Assembly (NCBI GenBank): GCA_016215645.1
Contig: JACRIX010000020.1
Span: forward strand, 1 to 43,767
Reading direction: 5' to 3'
Source: Rhodocyclales bacterium
Lineage (GTDB): Bacteria > Pseudomonadota > Gammaproteobacteria > Burkholderiales > Rhodocyclaceae
Length of the DNA: 43,767 bases
A model generated the notes under the pieces. The model was not told the origin of the DNA. It saw only the letters and a list, made by a program, of their open reading frames with translations, and searched no databases. Below, piece by piece: positions 32,852-42,420 of the stretch. Position 1 is the first letter of the stretch, and the number at the start of each line of letters is the position of its first letter. Both the position numbers and the translations under genes were made by a program.

Positions 32852-33891
32852 TTGCGGTCCGCGTCGAGTTCGCGCCTGTGCCGCGTCTCCGGCCACAGGC
32901 CGGCGGGGCGGAAGCGCATGGTCAGCACCAGGGCGAAGCCGAAGATCAGCATGCGCAGCACCTCGGGGTCGACCAGCATCCTGCCGAACAGCATCTTCTG
33001 CGCCGGCTCGACGGTATAGCGCAACAGCTCGGGCATGAAGGAGAGCAGCACGGCGCCGGCGATCACGCCCCAGATGTTGCCCATGCCGCCCAGCACCACC
33101 ATGGCCAGGATCATGATGGATTCATTGAGGATGAAGCTCTCCGGGCTGACGAAGCCCTGGATCGCGGCGAACATGCCGCCGGCGATGCCGCCGAACGAGG
33201 CGCCCATGGCGAAGGCCAGCAACTTGATGTTGCGCGTGTTGATGCCGGCGGCCTTGGCGGCGATCTCGTCCTCGCGGATCGCCACCCAGGCGCGGCCGAT
33301 GCGCGAATCCTGCAGCCGCCGGTTGATGACGATCACGGCGAGCAACACGAGGAGCAGGAAGTAGTAATACTTGATCGGCCCGCTCAGCGCGCCGGAGTTG
33401 GCCGAGAAGCTGAAGTCGCCGATGCGGAAAGGGTCGATCAGGTTGATGCCCTTCGGCCCGTTGGTGATGTTCAGCTGTTCGGTAAGGTTGTTCATGAACA
33501 TGCGCACGATCTCGCCGAAGCCCATGGTGACGTTGGCGAGTTAGTCGCCGCGCAGGCGAAGAGTCGGCGCTCCCAGCACGGCGCCGGCGATGCCGGCCAC
33601 CGCCGCGCCGATCGGCAGGATGACCCAGAACGGCAGATGCAGGCCGAAGTGGGGCGAAGCCAGCAGTGCATAGACATAGGCGCCGACGGCGAAGAAGGCG
33701 ACGTAGCCGAGGTCGAGCAGGCCGGCGAAACCAACCACGATGTTGAGCCCGAGCGAGAGCAGGACGAAGAGCACGGCAAAGTTGGTGATGCGTACCCAGG
33801 CCGTGCCGGCCATCGCCAGCACGAAGGGCAGGGCGATCAGGGCCAGGGCGATGGCGGCAAGTCCGAACTTCTGTTTCATGCTCCAGCCCAT
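32848..33891 (-). pseudogene. livM: Branched-chain amino acid permease livM with in-frame TAA
   Basis: 347 codons would encode a normal LivM permease with about nine membrane helices, except that codon 117 is TAA (33541-33543). The reading continues in the same frame on both sides: [11 protein letters not shown], stop, LANVTMGFGEIVRMFMNNL. Relatives have RLRGDYLAIVTLGFGEI, so the stop replaces a conserved Tyr codon by one base change (TAC or TAT to TAA). The 5' part starts with a TGATG overlap with livH, the 3' part ends with an ATGA overlap with livG, so the operon is otherwise intact. It is a fresh nonsense mutation, a sequencing or assembly error, or a site of readthrough. Confidence 0.85.
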
Positions 33892-34883
33892 CAGGCGCGC
33901 TCCGAGACGCGCTCGCCGAGCAGGCCGGACGGGCGGAACACCAGCACCAGGATCAGCATCAGGAAGGCGAACACGTCCTGGTAGTTGCTGCCGAAGAGCA
34001 CGAAGTGGGCGCCGTCGGTGCAACGTTCGCCCATCCAGCCGCCGTCGGCGGCGCCGGGCCAGCGGCAGAGGTCAGTGTATTCGCCGATGTAGCCGGTGCC
34101 CAGGGCCTCGACCAGGCCCAGCAGCAGGCCGCCGACCATGGCGCCGGGGATGTTGCCGATGCCGCCCAGCACGGCGGCCGAGAAGGCCTTGAGGCCGAGG
34201 ATGAAGCCCATCGTGTAATGGGCGATGCCGTAATAGGTGCCGTACATCACGCCGGCCATGGCGCCGAGTGCCGCGCCGATGACGAAGGTGGCGGCAATTA
34301 CGCGATCGGCATTGACGCCCATCAGGCTGGCGACGTGCACATTCTCTGCCGTGGCGCGGATGGCGATGCCGAAGCGCGTGCGATAGACGAACCAGGAGAG
34401 GCCGGCCATCATCACCATCGACAGCAGGATGATGCCGATCTGCACGCCGCTGATGGCGGCGTCACCGACGGTGAAACTCGGATTGGCGACGATCTGCGGA
34501 AAGGCGATCGGGTTGCGGCCCCAGATGAGCAGCGCCAGGTGTTGCAGGACGATCGACATGCCGATCGCCGTGATCAGCGGCGCCAGGCGCGGCGCGTGGC
34601 GCAGCGGCCGGTAGGCGATGCGCTCCAGCCCATAGCCGAGCACCATGCAGGCCGGCACCGCGGCGAGCACGCCGGCCAGCAGGATCACGGCCGGCGGCAG
34701 GGCGCTGCCGGCCAGTGCGGCGATCACGGCAAAGGCCACCATGGCGCCGATCATCACCACTTCGCCATGGGCGAAGTTGATCAGCTGGATCACCCCATAG
34801 ACCATGGTGTAGCCCAGCGCCACCACGGCGTAGACGCTGCCGGTGGTGAGGCCGTTGATGATCTGCTGCAGCAGGATGTCCAT
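33891..34883 (-). CDS. livH: Branched-chain amino acid ABC transporter permease LivH
   Basis: 330 residues, about eight membrane helices. Begins [30 protein letters not shown], the standard LivH start, with [16 protein letters not shown] and the conserved EAA-like loop near [23 protein letters not shown]. An insert between the last helices ([20 protein letters not shown], rich in Trp and Cys) is longer than in E. coli LivH but occurs in betaproteobacterial relatives. It follows the binding-protein gene after a hairpin. Confidence 0.93.
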   Translation of the reverse strand: MDILLQQIINGLTTGSVYAVVALGYTMVYGVIQLINFAHGEVVMIGAMVAFAVIAALAGSALPPAVILLAGVLAAVPACMVLGYGLERIAYRPLRHAPRLAPLITAIGMSIVLQHLALLIWGRNPIAFPQIVANPSFTVGDAAISGVQIGIILLSMVMMAGLSWFVYRTRFGIAIRATAENVHVASLMGVNADRVIAATFVIGAALGAMAGVMYGTYYGIAHYTMGFILGLKAFSAAVLGGIGNIPGAMVGGLLLGLVEALGTGYIGEYTDLCRWPGAADGGWMGERCTDGAHFVLFGSNYQDVFAFLMLILVLVFRPSGLLGERVSERA

Positions 34884-34891
34884 GACAAATG

Positions 34892-34925
34892 AAACGGGGA
34901 AGGCGCGTTGGCGACTTCCCCGTTT
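34892..34925 (-). terminator. Attenuator-type hairpin between binding protein and permease genes
   Basis: AAACGGGGAAG (34892-34902) pairs perfectly with CTTCCCCGTTT (34915-34925) around a 12-nt loop. Placed between the binding-protein stop and the livH start, it probably lowers expression of the membrane genes relative to the abundant binding protein. Confidence 0.65.
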
Positions 34926-34943
34926 GTTTGCGCCGCGTGAGGC

Positions 34944-36299
34944 TTACTTGGCGGGAGCGGGTGCGGCGGGCTTGGCGGCGGCAGGAGCGGCCGCCGGAGC
35001 AGCAGGAGCGGCGGCGGCAGCGGCCGCAGGAGCCGCCGGGGTCGCGCCAGGTGCTGCCGGAGCCGCCGCTGTGGCAGCGGGAGCCGCTGGCGCCGACAGC
35101 GCGGCATACTCGTCCAGCGTCAGCGACTTGCCACCCTTGATGATGGCCAGCGGCGTGATCTTGCCGTCCTTGAGCGTGAAAATGGTCATCTCGGCGTCCT
35201 TGCGGTCGCCCTTCTCGTCGAACTTGATGTTGCCGCTGGCGCCGTTGTAGTCGCTCGCCGCGAGTGCCGCCAGGTACTTGGCGGGATCGGGCGAATCGGC
35301 CTTCTTCATCGCCGCGATCAGCAGGTTGGCGGCGTCGTAAGTGAAGGGCGAATAGAGGATCGGATCCGCCTTGAACCTGGCCTTGTAGGCGTCGAGGAAC
35401 TTCTTGCCGGCGGCCTGCACCGGGATGCCGGCTTGCGAGCAGATCAGGCCTTCGGCGGCCGGTCCGGCGAGTTCGGCCATCTTGTCGGTACAGGCGCCAT
35501 CGCCGAAGGAGAATACCGACGTCATTTTGAGCTCGCGTGCCTGCTTCAGGAGCGGGCCGGCGGTGGCATCCATGCCGCCGTAGAACACGGCGTCGGGCTT
35601 CTTGCCCTTGACCTTGGTCAGCACGGCCTTCCAGTCCACCGTCTTGTCGGTGCCCTTCTCGCGCGGCAATACCTTGAGGCCGGCGGCCTTGAGCGTCTTC
35701 TCGACCTCGTTGGCGAGGCCTTCGCCATAGGCGGTGGCGTCATCGATCACGGCCACGGTCTTGGGCTTGTTGGTGGTGGCGAGATAGTTGGCCACCGCCG
35801 GGCCCTGCTGGTCGTCGCGACCGACGACGCGGAACACGCCCTTGAAGCCCTGCTCGGTCAGCGCCGGGTTGGTGGCCGAGCCGGAGATCATCGGCAGGCT
35901 GGCGCCGTTGTAGATCGCCGAGGCCGGGATGGTGGTGCCGGAGTTCAGGTGGCCGACGATGCCGGCGACCTTGGCGTCGACCAGCTTCTGCGCCACGGTA
36001 TTGCCGACCTTGGGATCGGCCTGGTCGTCTTCGGAGACCAGTTCGAACTTGACGTCGCGGCCGCCGAGCTTGGGCTTCGCGGCGTTTGCCTCATCGACGG
36101 CGAGACGCGCGCCGTTCTCGTTGTCCTTGCCCAGATGGGCGATGCCGCCGGTGAGCGGAGCCACGCTGCCGATCTTGACCACCAGCGGGGGTGGGGGCGC
36201 CTGCACCGGGGGGGGAGGGGGCGGCTCTTCATTGCCACAGCCCATCACGGCGACAGCGGCGATCACGGACAGCGAGAGGGTTTTCATGGGCACTTTCAT
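34944..36299 (-). CDS. Branched-chain amino acid-type substrate-binding lipoprotein with Ala/Pro tail
   Basis: 451 residues. Lipoprotein signal ending AAVAVMGC (lipobox), then a Pro-rich stretch (EEPPPPPPVQAPPPPLV) and the periplasmic binding domain: KIGSVAPLTGGIAHLGKDNENGARLAVDEAN, GIVGHLNSGTTIPAS, MISGSATNPALTEQG, FRVVGRDDQQGPAVANYL, ending GKITPLAIIKGGKSLTLDEYAAL. About 50 extra residues of almost only Ala and Pro follow, unlike normal LivK/LivJ. ATG 36299 is chosen because GGAG lies 8 bp upstream; an ATG four codons later is possible. The ligand may be a branched-chain amino acid, an amide or an aromatic acid. Confidence 0.88.
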   Translation of the reverse strand: MKVPMKTLSLSVIAAVAVMGCGNEEPPPPPPVQAPPPPLVVKIGSVAPLTGGIAHLGKDNENGARLAVDEANAAKPKLGGRDVKFELVSEDDQADPKVGNTVAQKLVDAKVAGIVGHLNSGTTIPASAIYNGASLPMISGSATNPALTEQGFKGVFRVVGRDDQQGPAVANYLATTNKPKTVAVIDDATAYGEGLANEVEKTLKAAGLKVLPREKGTDKTVDWKAVLTKVKGKKPDAVFYGGMDATAGPLLKQARELKMTSVFSFGDGACTDKMAELAGPAAEGLICSQAGIPVQAAGKKFLDAYKARFKADPILYSPFTYDAANLLIAAMKKADSPDPAKYLAALAASDYNGASGNIKFDEKGDRKDAEMTIFTLKDGKITPLAIIKGGKSLTLDEYAALSAPAAPAATAAAPAAPGATPAAPAAAAAAAPAAPAAAPAAAKPAAPAPAK

Positions 36300-36397
36300 G
36301 GCAAGGCTCCGTAATGTTCGGGGGATTCGAAGCGCGAATGATAAATCAGCGCAGAGGAATTCGCCGTATCGTTTTTCCTCTGGATGCACAAACGAAA

Positions 36398-36428
36398 AGG
36401 CCGCTCCCACCCAAGGCGGGAGCGGCCT
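36398..36428 (-). terminator. Rho-independent terminator after cytochrome c gene
   Basis: AGGCCGCTCCC (36398-36408) pairs with GGGAGCGGCCT (36418-36428), 11 bp with a 9-nt loop, followed on the minus strand by TTTTCGTTT. It ends the cytochrome c transcript. Confidence 0.85.
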
Positions 36429-36449
36429 CGCAGGAAGCGTCGACGCGGA

Positions 36450-36758
36450 TTACTTGGCGCCGCCGAGTACCCACTTGACGAGGGTCTTGAGGTCCTCGTC
36501 CTTCAGCTTGTCGTTCGGCGGCATCGGGATCTGACCCCAGGTGCCCTTGCCGCCCTTCTTGACCTTGTCGATCAGCATGGCTTCATCCGAGGCCTTGTAC
36601 TTCTTGGCGACTTCCTGGTAGGCCGGGCCGACCAGCTTCTTGTCGACGGCGTGGCAGGCCATGCAGCCGCTCTTGGTGGCGAGATCCTTGTTGGCGAAGA
36701 CCGGCGCCGAGGCAAACAGGCCGGTGGCGATCAGGGCGGAGATCAGTACCGATTTCAT
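36450..36758 (-). CDS. Class I monohaem cytochrome c (c-551/c8-like)
   Basis: 102 residues. Signal peptide about 1-22 (ASAPVFA). Haem motif CMACH (32-36), and axial Met79 in GQIPMPPN. Small size and the MPPN loop match cytochromes c-551/c8 that shuttle electrons in the periplasm to nitrite reductase or oxidases. The ATG at 36758 has GGAATTCC upstream. Its own terminator separates it from the binding-protein gene downstream. Confidence 0.92.
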   Translation of the reverse strand: MKSVLISALIATGLFASAPVFANKDLATKSGCMACHAVDKKLVGPAYQEVAKKYKASDEAMLIDKVKKGGKGTWGQIPMPPNDKLKDEDLKTLVKWVLGGAK

Positions 36759-36848
36759 GTGGAATTCCTTTGTGGGGTTGTCGATGGGTGTCCCGGGCAC
36801 GGGTCGGCGAAAGCTACCGGATGTCGCAGGGTCAAAAAATGCTTCAGA

Positions 36849-38831
36849 TCAATTCAGGATGTCTTTGATTCTCGCCGTCGGGGCAGAGCAAGTAACGCCG
36901 CGACAGACCCAGGCGTTGACATGATCGCTTTCCGGCTTGGCCAGCGCGAGCGGCAAGCCCCGCAGTCCGTTGGGCAGCGCCAGCACCAAGCGCCCTGCCT
37001 GGACGCCAAGCGCCTCGGTCCATTCCGGCAGTTCCGCGGCGGGACCGCGCAGGATCACGATCTCGGGCGGCACCAGGCTTTCATCGAGTACGCGCAGCAG
37101 CGAGGCGAAGCCGCCCGGCGACTGGCGCAGGTGGGGCCAGAACAAGGCCAGCGCCTTTTCGGCCGCGGCAAGGTAGCGCGGCTCGCCCAGCAGGTGCCCC
37201 AGGCGCTGGAGCGCGAACGCGGCAATTCCGTTGCCCGAGGGCGTGGCGTTGTCGTGTCCGCTCTTCGGGCGGTGGATCAAGGTTTCATGGTCGTGTGCCG
37301 TGAAGAAGAAGCCCCCGGCCTCCGGGTCTTCGAAGCGCGCCAGGAGTGAATCGGCGAGTTCGACGGCGAAGGCGAGGTGGTCCCGGCGGAAGTCGGCCTG
37401 CAGCATTTCCAGTAATGCAGAAAGCAGGAAGGCATAGTCGTCGAGATAGGCATCGAGGTGGGCGCGGCCATGGCGCGACGTGGCCAGCAGGCGGCCCTCG
37501 CGCCACATCGTCGTGCGCAGGAAATCCATGGCGCGTTGCGCCGAACGCAGCCAGTCGTCGCGGCCGAAGATGCGTGCGGCATGGACCATGCCCTCGATCA
37601 TCAGGGCGTTCCAACTGCTCAGGACCTTGTCGTCGCACGCCGGGCGGACACGTTTTTCGCGCGCGGCCAAGAGTTTTTGCCGTGCCGATTCGAGCAGCGA
37701 CTCTTCACCGATACCAAGTTCGCCGGCAATGCGCGCATGCCAGTGGCGATTCTCGAAATTCGGCGCGCCGTCGAAGCCCCAGCGCCGTGCCGCCAGCGCC
37801 GACTCTTCGAGTGTCAGGGCCTCCGCCAACTGTTCGCGGGTCCAGACATAGTACTTGCCTTCCTCGCCCTCGGAATCGGCATCGAGCGCGGAGTAGTAGC
37901 CGCCGTCGGGCGCCTGCATTTCGCGCAGCACCCAGGCGGCGGTCTCCTCGGCGACGCGGGCGAACAGCGGGTCGCGGCTCTGTGCCCAGGCGTCGGCGCA
38001 AAGCCCCAGCAGCGGCCCGTTGTCGTAGAGCATTTTTTCGAAATGAGGGATCTCCCAGCGCGCGTCCACGCTGTAACGGGCAAAGCCGCCACCGATCTGG
38101 TCGTAGATGCCGCCTTGGCACATGTGGCGCAGCGTGGTCAGCGCCATAGCGCGGCCAGCCGGGCTATGGCGTGTCAGCAGGAAGGACAGGTCGGTCGGGT
38201 GGGGAAACTTCGGCGCACCGCCGAATCCGCCGTGCACCGGGTCGAAGGCGCGGGCCAGCGCGGCCTCCGCCGCCGCCAGCGGTGCCGGATCGAAACGTGC
38301 CTGTGCCGTCGGCGCCTCGGGCACCGTGTCCATCATCGCGTCGCGCAGTTCCACCGCCTGGGCGGCGATGTCGTGGCGGCGTTCGGCATAGGCGGCGGCC
38401 ACGCGCTGGCAAAGGTCGGCAAAGCCCGGCAGGCCGTAGCGCGGTTCGCGGGGAAAATAGGTGCCGCCGAAATAGGGCGAGCCGTCCGGCGCGAGGAACA
38501 TGGTCAGCGGCCAGCCGCCACTACGCCGGGTAAGCATGTGATGCGCGGTCTGGTAGATCTGGTCGAGGTCGGGGCGCTCTTCGCGATCGACCTTGATGTT
38601 GATGAACAGACGGTTCATCACCTCCGCCACGGCCTCGTCCTCGAAAGATTCATGAGCCATCACGTGGCACCAGTGGCAGGCCGAGTAGCCGATGGAAAGC
38701 AGGATCGGACGGTTCTCCTGCCGTGCCAGAGTGAGCGATTGCTCATCCCAGGGCTGCCAATGCACGGGGTTCTGGGCGTGTTGCAAGAGGTAGGGTGAGG
38801 TTTCGGTGGAAAGACGGTTGCGGAGCGTCAT
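36849..38831 (-). CDS. YyaL-type thioredoxin-fold / DUF255 protein
   Basis: 660 residues. N-terminal thioredoxin-like domain with C52-H-W-C55 ([20 protein letters not shown]), followed by [17 protein letters not shown], typical of the DUF255/SSP411 (SPATA20) family. The rest is an alpha/alpha-barrel resembling N-acyl-glucosamine epimerase or glycosidase folds ([37 protein letters not shown]). Biochemical role unknown. Starts at ATG 38831 with no overlap to neighbours. Confidence 0.9.
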   Translation of the reverse strand: MTLRNRLSTETSPYLLQHAQNPVHWQPWDEQSLTLARQENRPILLSIGYSACHWCHVMAHESFEDEAVAEVMNRLFINIKVDREERPDLDQIYQTAHHMLTRRSGGWPLTMFLAPDGSPYFGGTYFPREPRYGLPGFADLCQRVAAAYAERRHDIAAQAVELRDAMMDTVPEAPTAQARFDPAPLAAAEAALARAFDPVHGGFGGAPKFPHPTDLSFLLTRHSPAGRAMALTTLRHMCQGGIYDQIGGGFARYSVDARWEIPHFEKMLYDNGPLLGLCADAWAQSRDPLFARVAEETAAWVLREMQAPDGGYYSALDADSEGEEGKYYVWTREQLAEALTLEESALAARRWGFDGAPNFENRHWHARIAGELGIGEESLLESARQKLLAAREKRVRPACDDKVLSSWNALMIEGMVHAARIFGRDDWLRSAQRAMDFLRTTMWREGRLLATSRHGRAHLDAYLDDYAFLLSALLEMLQADFRRDHLAFAVELADSLLARFEDPEAGGFFFTAHDHETLIHRPKSGHDNATPSGNGIAAFALQRLGHLLGEPRYLAAAEKALALFWPHLRQSPGGFASLLRVLDESLVPPEIVILRGPAAELPEWTEALGVQAGRLVLALPNGLRGLPLALAKPESDHVNAWVCRGVTCSAPTARIKDILN

Positions 38832-38946
38832 GAGCGGCGGCGGCAGGCAAAATCCGACTATAGCTGATTGATTTACTCGGGTATAGCGCGCGGGCGCATT
38901 TGCGGGGAACCGATGCGACGGGAGGGATCAGCGAGCCGGGGCCGGC

Positions 38947-39360
38947 TCAGATGCCCATCTTTTCGAAGACGGTGTCCAGTTTTTCCTGCAAGGTGGCGGC
39001 GTTGAAGGGTTTGACGATGCAACTCGTGACGCCGGCGCGCATGGCGGCATTGAGTTTTTCCTGCCTGGCTTCGTTGGTGATCATGATGAAGGGCAGGGCT
39101 TGCAAGCGTGAATCGGCACGCACGTTCTGCAGCAGGGTCAGCCCATCCATGTTGGGCATGGCCCAGTCCGAGACCACGAACTCGTAGCCGCCCTGGCGCA
39201 GCTTGGAAAGCGCCACGGCACCGTCTTCCGCTTCGTCGACATTGGTGAAGCCGAGTTCCTTGAGCAGGTTGCGCACGATGCGCCGCATGGTCGAGAAATC
39301 ATCGACCACGAGGAACTTGAGGGCGGTGCGGTCGGGCAGGGTCTCGAGGGGCAGGGCCAT
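38947..39360 (-). CDS. CheY-like single-domain response regulator
   Basis: 137 residues: acidic pair [10 protein letters not shown], phosphoacceptor Asp in [11 protein letters not shown], Thr in MITNEA and Lys in [11 protein letters not shown]. The closeness to CheY ([17 protein letters not shown]) suggests control of flagellar motors or another chemotaxis-like output. Orphan: no kinase nearby, though a chemoreceptor lies 21 kb away. ATG 39360 is preferred; a GTG three codons earlier is possible. Confidence 0.92.
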   Translation of the reverse strand: MALPLETLPDRTALKFLVVDDFSTMRRIVRNLLKELGFTNVDEAEDGAVALSKLRQGGYEFVVSDWAMPNMDGLTLLQNVRADSRLQALPFIMITNEARQEKLNAAMRAGVTSCIVKPFNAATLQEKLDTVFEKMGI

Positions 39361-39517
39361 GGACGGCACTATGCCTGAGCCTTGCGCCCCCCAAAACCGC
39401 GAATACCGGCCGGAACTGCCTAGCTATCTTGGAACAGGGGTGGCCGCCGCGCCGGCGGTCCGACGAAAGCCCGGATTTGGCCTTTTATTCCCAGGACCAA
39501 CGCCGGGCGGGATGGGA

Positions 39518-39940
39518 TCAGAAGGACAGGGTCTTGACGTTCGGCTGCAGGATGTAGGCGGCGACATCGGCCGGCTTGGCGACGCCGATGCCCTCGACCA
39601 GGTCGGTGGGCTTGAGATCGGCATTGGGCAGGAACAGGGCGCAGACCTCGACTTTTGCCCCGGACTTCATCAGCCCTTGCAGCATTTCCCTGGGTGATTT
39701 GCCGCTGGGTTTGAGCGCAGCCGAATCCTTGTCCTTGACCGCCAGCTGGCCGCCGTCGCTGCAGAGCAGGACGCGAACCGTCGCTTTTTGCGCCAGGGCC
39801 TGACTGGCCAGCACCATGGCCACCCCCTGGGTCTGGGCGACTCCCGAGTTGATGCCGACGAAGACTTCGGCCGGGCTTTGGGCGTGGACGGGCAGGGTGC
39901 AGGCGAGGCCCAGCGCCAGGATGAGGGATAGCTTGTTCAT
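39518..39940 (-). CDS. Secreted DsrE/DsrF-like sulfur-relay protein
   Basis: 140 residues. Signal peptide about 1-20 (LGLACTLPVHAQ). The mature part has the DsrE fold: VFVGINSGVAQTQGVAMVLASQAL, VRVLLCSDGGQLAV, and AKVEVCALFLPNADLKPTDLVEG with a Cys at the position usual for sulfur binding. Periplasmic DsrE-like proteins may carry persulfides. Next to the triple rhodanese and YeeE transporters on the same strand, it probably passes sulfane sulfur to or from them. Confidence 0.8.
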   Translation of the reverse strand: MNKLSLILALGLACTLPVHAQSPAEVFVGINSGVAQTQGVAMVLASQALAQKATVRVLLCSDGGQLAVKDKDSAALKPSGKSPREMLQGLMKSGAKVEVCALFLPNADLKPTDLVEGIGVAKPADVAAYILQPNVKTLSF

Positions 39941-40007
39941 TTCGTGTTCTCCGATGATATGCGGCGGAATGCCGGGCGACAGGATGCCGCCCGGCCGTGA
40001 AGCGAGA

Positions 40008-41168
40008 TTACTTCTTGGCCACCATGGTGAAACTGCCGTCGGCGTTGAACTTGGTGTCGGCATCGATGAAGAAGGCCTGCACCTTGCCGCCAAGCAGTTT
40101 GACTGTGTCGTAGGCCTCGCCGGAGCGGGCGCCGGTGCCACAGACGAAGACCACGGGCTTGTCGGTGGGCAGCGTGCCGACCTTCTTTTCCAGATCGTTC
40201 ATCGGGATATTGACCGCGCCCTTGATCATGCCGCCGGCGACTTCCTTGGGATCGCGCACATCGACCAGCATGATCGAGCCCGGATTGGCCTTCCAGACCG
40301 CCTCGAAGGAGGCCACCGTTACCGAGCCCTTTTCCTTGCCCGGTACCAGGGTCGCGCCGGCAGCGGCCGGCGCCGCTGCAGCGCCGGTTGCGGCGGCTGT
40401 CGCGGCCGGAGCGCCGTTCAGTTTTTCCCATTCCGGGTAGCCGGGCGGATAGGTCAGCACATTGGTGTAGCCGAGCTTGCGCGCCTTCTCCGCCGAGTTG
40501 TCGGAGAGCACGCACTCGAGGCCTCCGCAGTAGTAGATCAGCGGCGTGGCTTTGTCGGCCGGCAGCTTGTCCACGTGCTTGTCGAACTCGCTGTCGGAGA
40601 TATTGATCGCGGTGGGGATCATGCCCTTGTCCGCCACGCGCTTGGGCCGCGCATCGATCAGGACATGGGGGGTCTTGTCTTCAGCCAGCTTCTTCAGATA
40701 GGCGGCCGAGACCGAAACCTGCCCGCCCTTGGCCTTCCACTCCGGCGAACCGGCGGGATAGACCTTGATGTTCGTGTAGCCGAGTTTCTCGGCCTTGAAG
40801 GCCGAGTTGTGGCTCAGCATGCACTCGAGGCCGCCGCAGTAGAACAACAACAGCGTAGCCTTGTCTTCCGGCAGTTTCCCGACCAGTTTGTCGAACTGGC
40901 TGTCCGGGATGTTGATGGCGCCGGGGATATGGCCGACGTCGTACTGGCGCGCCGCCGGGCGCGAGTCGATGAGCATCACGCCCTTCTTGGGCGGGATGCT
41001 GACGTTTTGTTTGACGAAGTCGAAATCGACCAGCGCCTTGTTGTACCAGCCGTCGCGCGGCTGGATGGTCGCCGCGTCGGCAGCGAAGGCCGGTACCGGA
41101 TACAGCAGCGGGGTCGCGCCAAGCGCGGCAAGAACCGCGACCAACAGCTTGAGTTTTCTCGCTCTCAT
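40008..41168 (-). CDS. Secreted triple-rhodanese sulfurtransferase
   Basis: 386 residues. Signal peptide about 1-29. Three rhodanese domains: the first with loop C111-GGLE-C116, the second with C214-GGLE-C219, the third with C343-GTGARSG. An Ala/Pro linker (about 251-275) separates domain three. Domains 1 and 2 are similar to each other (both YCGGLEC...LGYTN), pointing to an internal duplication; each loop has two Cys, so a disulfide or trisulfide is possible. Rhodaneses transfer sulfane sulfur to thiols or cyanide. The ATG at 41168 has AAGGAG upstream. It follows the large YeeE gene by 10 bp. Confidence 0.85.
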   Translation of the reverse strand: MRARKLKLLVAVLAALGATPLLYPVPAFAADAATIQPRDGWYNKALVDFDFVKQNVSIPPKKGVMLIDSRPAARQYDVGHIPGAINIPDSQFDKLVGKLPEDKATLLLFYCGGLECMLSHNSAFKAEKLGYTNIKVYPAGSPEWKAKGGQVSVSAAYLKKLAEDKTPHVLIDARPKRVADKGMIPTAINISDSEFDKHVDKLPADKATPLIYYCGGLECVLSDNSAEKARKLGYTNVLTYPPGYPEWEKLNGAPAATAAATGAAAAPAAAGATLVPGKEKGSVTVASFEAVWKANPGSIMLVDVRDPKEVAGGMIKGAVNIPMNDLEKKVGTLPTDKPVVFVCGTGARSGEAYDTVKLLGGKVQAFFIDADTKFNADGSFTMVAKK

Positions 41169-41178
41169 GATGATCTCC

Positions 41179-42420
41179 TTATAGAAGAGTGAATTTTTCC
41201 GTGGATTCGTTGTAGCGCACCAGCGCGTACCAGAGCAGCAGCAGGCCGCCGCCAAGCGCCAGGGTCCAGCCCCAGCTGCCCCACATTTCCGGCAGGTAGG
41301 CCTGGAAGCCGATCCTGGTCATCTCCCAGGTTTCGACATTGGTTTCGTCGATGGTGGTGAGGCCGAGTTTCTTGAAGATGGCGCTCGCCGTCGAGCCCAT
41401 CCAGGAAAAGAAGAACATGGTCACCCACAGCTTGACGTGGCCTTCGCCCATGCGCCATAGCGAGCCGGAGGCGCAGCCGCCGGCGAAGACCATGCCGATG
41501 CCGAAGATCAGGCCGCCGACCAGCGAGCCGATCCAGAACGCGGGCGGAATCGCCAGGTAGGGGTCGATGACTTTCTTCTGGAACAGCAGCGCTGCGATGG
41601 GGATGCCGATCGCCAGCGCCAGGATCACCGCCTTGGTCATGTCGCCTTCGGCGGTCATGAAGGGTTCGCGGAAGGCGCGCGCGAAGCACAGGCGCGAGCG
41701 GTGCATGATGAAACCGATGGCGAAGCCGGCGATGACGATCACGGCGCGTGCGGCGATCTTCTCGTCGCTCGATCCGTACCATTGCGTGGCCCAGAGCAGT
41801 ACGCCGACGATGACGGCCAGACCCAGCCATGGATAGTTGCGCGTGACGCCTTCGGGCACGTCGAGCGCGGGCGGGGCCTGCATGCCCCATTCGATGTGGT
41901 CGAGCGTCCACAACAGCAGCTTGAGGCCGATGGCGGCGCCCGCCAGCAGGCCCAGCCACATTGCCCAGCCGGCGGGGGAGGAGTGCAGTACCGGGTTGAA
42001 AAAGCCGCCGGTAGTGCAGCCGCCGGCCAGCGCCGCGCCGATGCCGAGCAGGCTGCCGCCCGACGCGGCCCAGACGTATTCCAGCGGCGGCGGCCGGTTG
42101 GGGCTGAACTGGCGCGAGAGCAGTGCAGCGGCAAAGGCGCCCAGGACCAGCATGATGTTCATCAGCGACATGCGGTGCATCAGGAAGCCTTCAGTCTGTT
42201 GCGGCACGCCGAGCATGGGGCCGAGGCCGATCAGGTTGTTGAACCCGTCGCCCCAGAACTTGACGCCGCCAAACACACCCCAGACCAGGCCCGAGAGCAT
42301 CAGGCCGATGATGGTGAGCACCAGCAGCATGGCGCCGACGAAGGGCGACCATTCCTCGACGAAGATCGCCTGATAGTCGGCCCTGAAGCCGGCCCGCCAG
42401 CGGGATCCGTTCTCGCTCAT
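41179..42420 (-). CDS. YeeE/YedE family transporter (full length)
   Basis: 413 residues, about ten membrane helices. Two glycine-rich Cys motifs: GAALAGGCTTGGFFNP and GMVFAGGCASGSLWRMG, plus a central SRLCFARAFREPF. In YeeE these cysteines bind thiosulfate and help it across the inner membrane. A longer open frame upstream exists, but the start at ATG 42420 is fixed by the ATGA overlap with the preceding YeeE-like gene. Cotranscribed with the triple rhodanese gene downstream. Likely substrate: thiosulfate or a related sulfur compound. Confidence 0.88.
   Translation of the reverse strand: MSENGSRWRAGFRADYQAIFVEEWSPFVGAMLLVLTIIGLMLSGLVWGVFGGVKFWGDGFNNLIGLGPMLGVPQQTEGFLMHRMSLMNIMLVLGAFAAALLSRQFSPNRPPPLEYVWAASGGSLLGIGAALAGGCTTGGFFNPVLHSSPAGWAMWLGLLAGAAIGLKLLLWTLDHIEWGMQAPPALDVPEGVTRNYPWLGLAVIVGVLLWATQWYGSSDEKIAARAVIVIAGFAIGFIMHRSRLCFARAFREPFMTAEGDMTKAVILALAIGIPIAALLFQKKVIDPYLAIPPAFWIGSLVGGLIFGIGMVFAGGCASGSLWRMGEGHVKLWVTMFFFSWMGSTASAIFKKLGLTTIDETNVETWEMTRIGFQAYLPEMWGSWGWTLALGGGLLLLWYALVRYNESTEKFTLL

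Noticed and set aside
36185..36225. Poly-Pro codons of the binding protein as a frameshift error
   Set aside because: The frame is open on both sides and leads from a proper lipobox into the binding domain.
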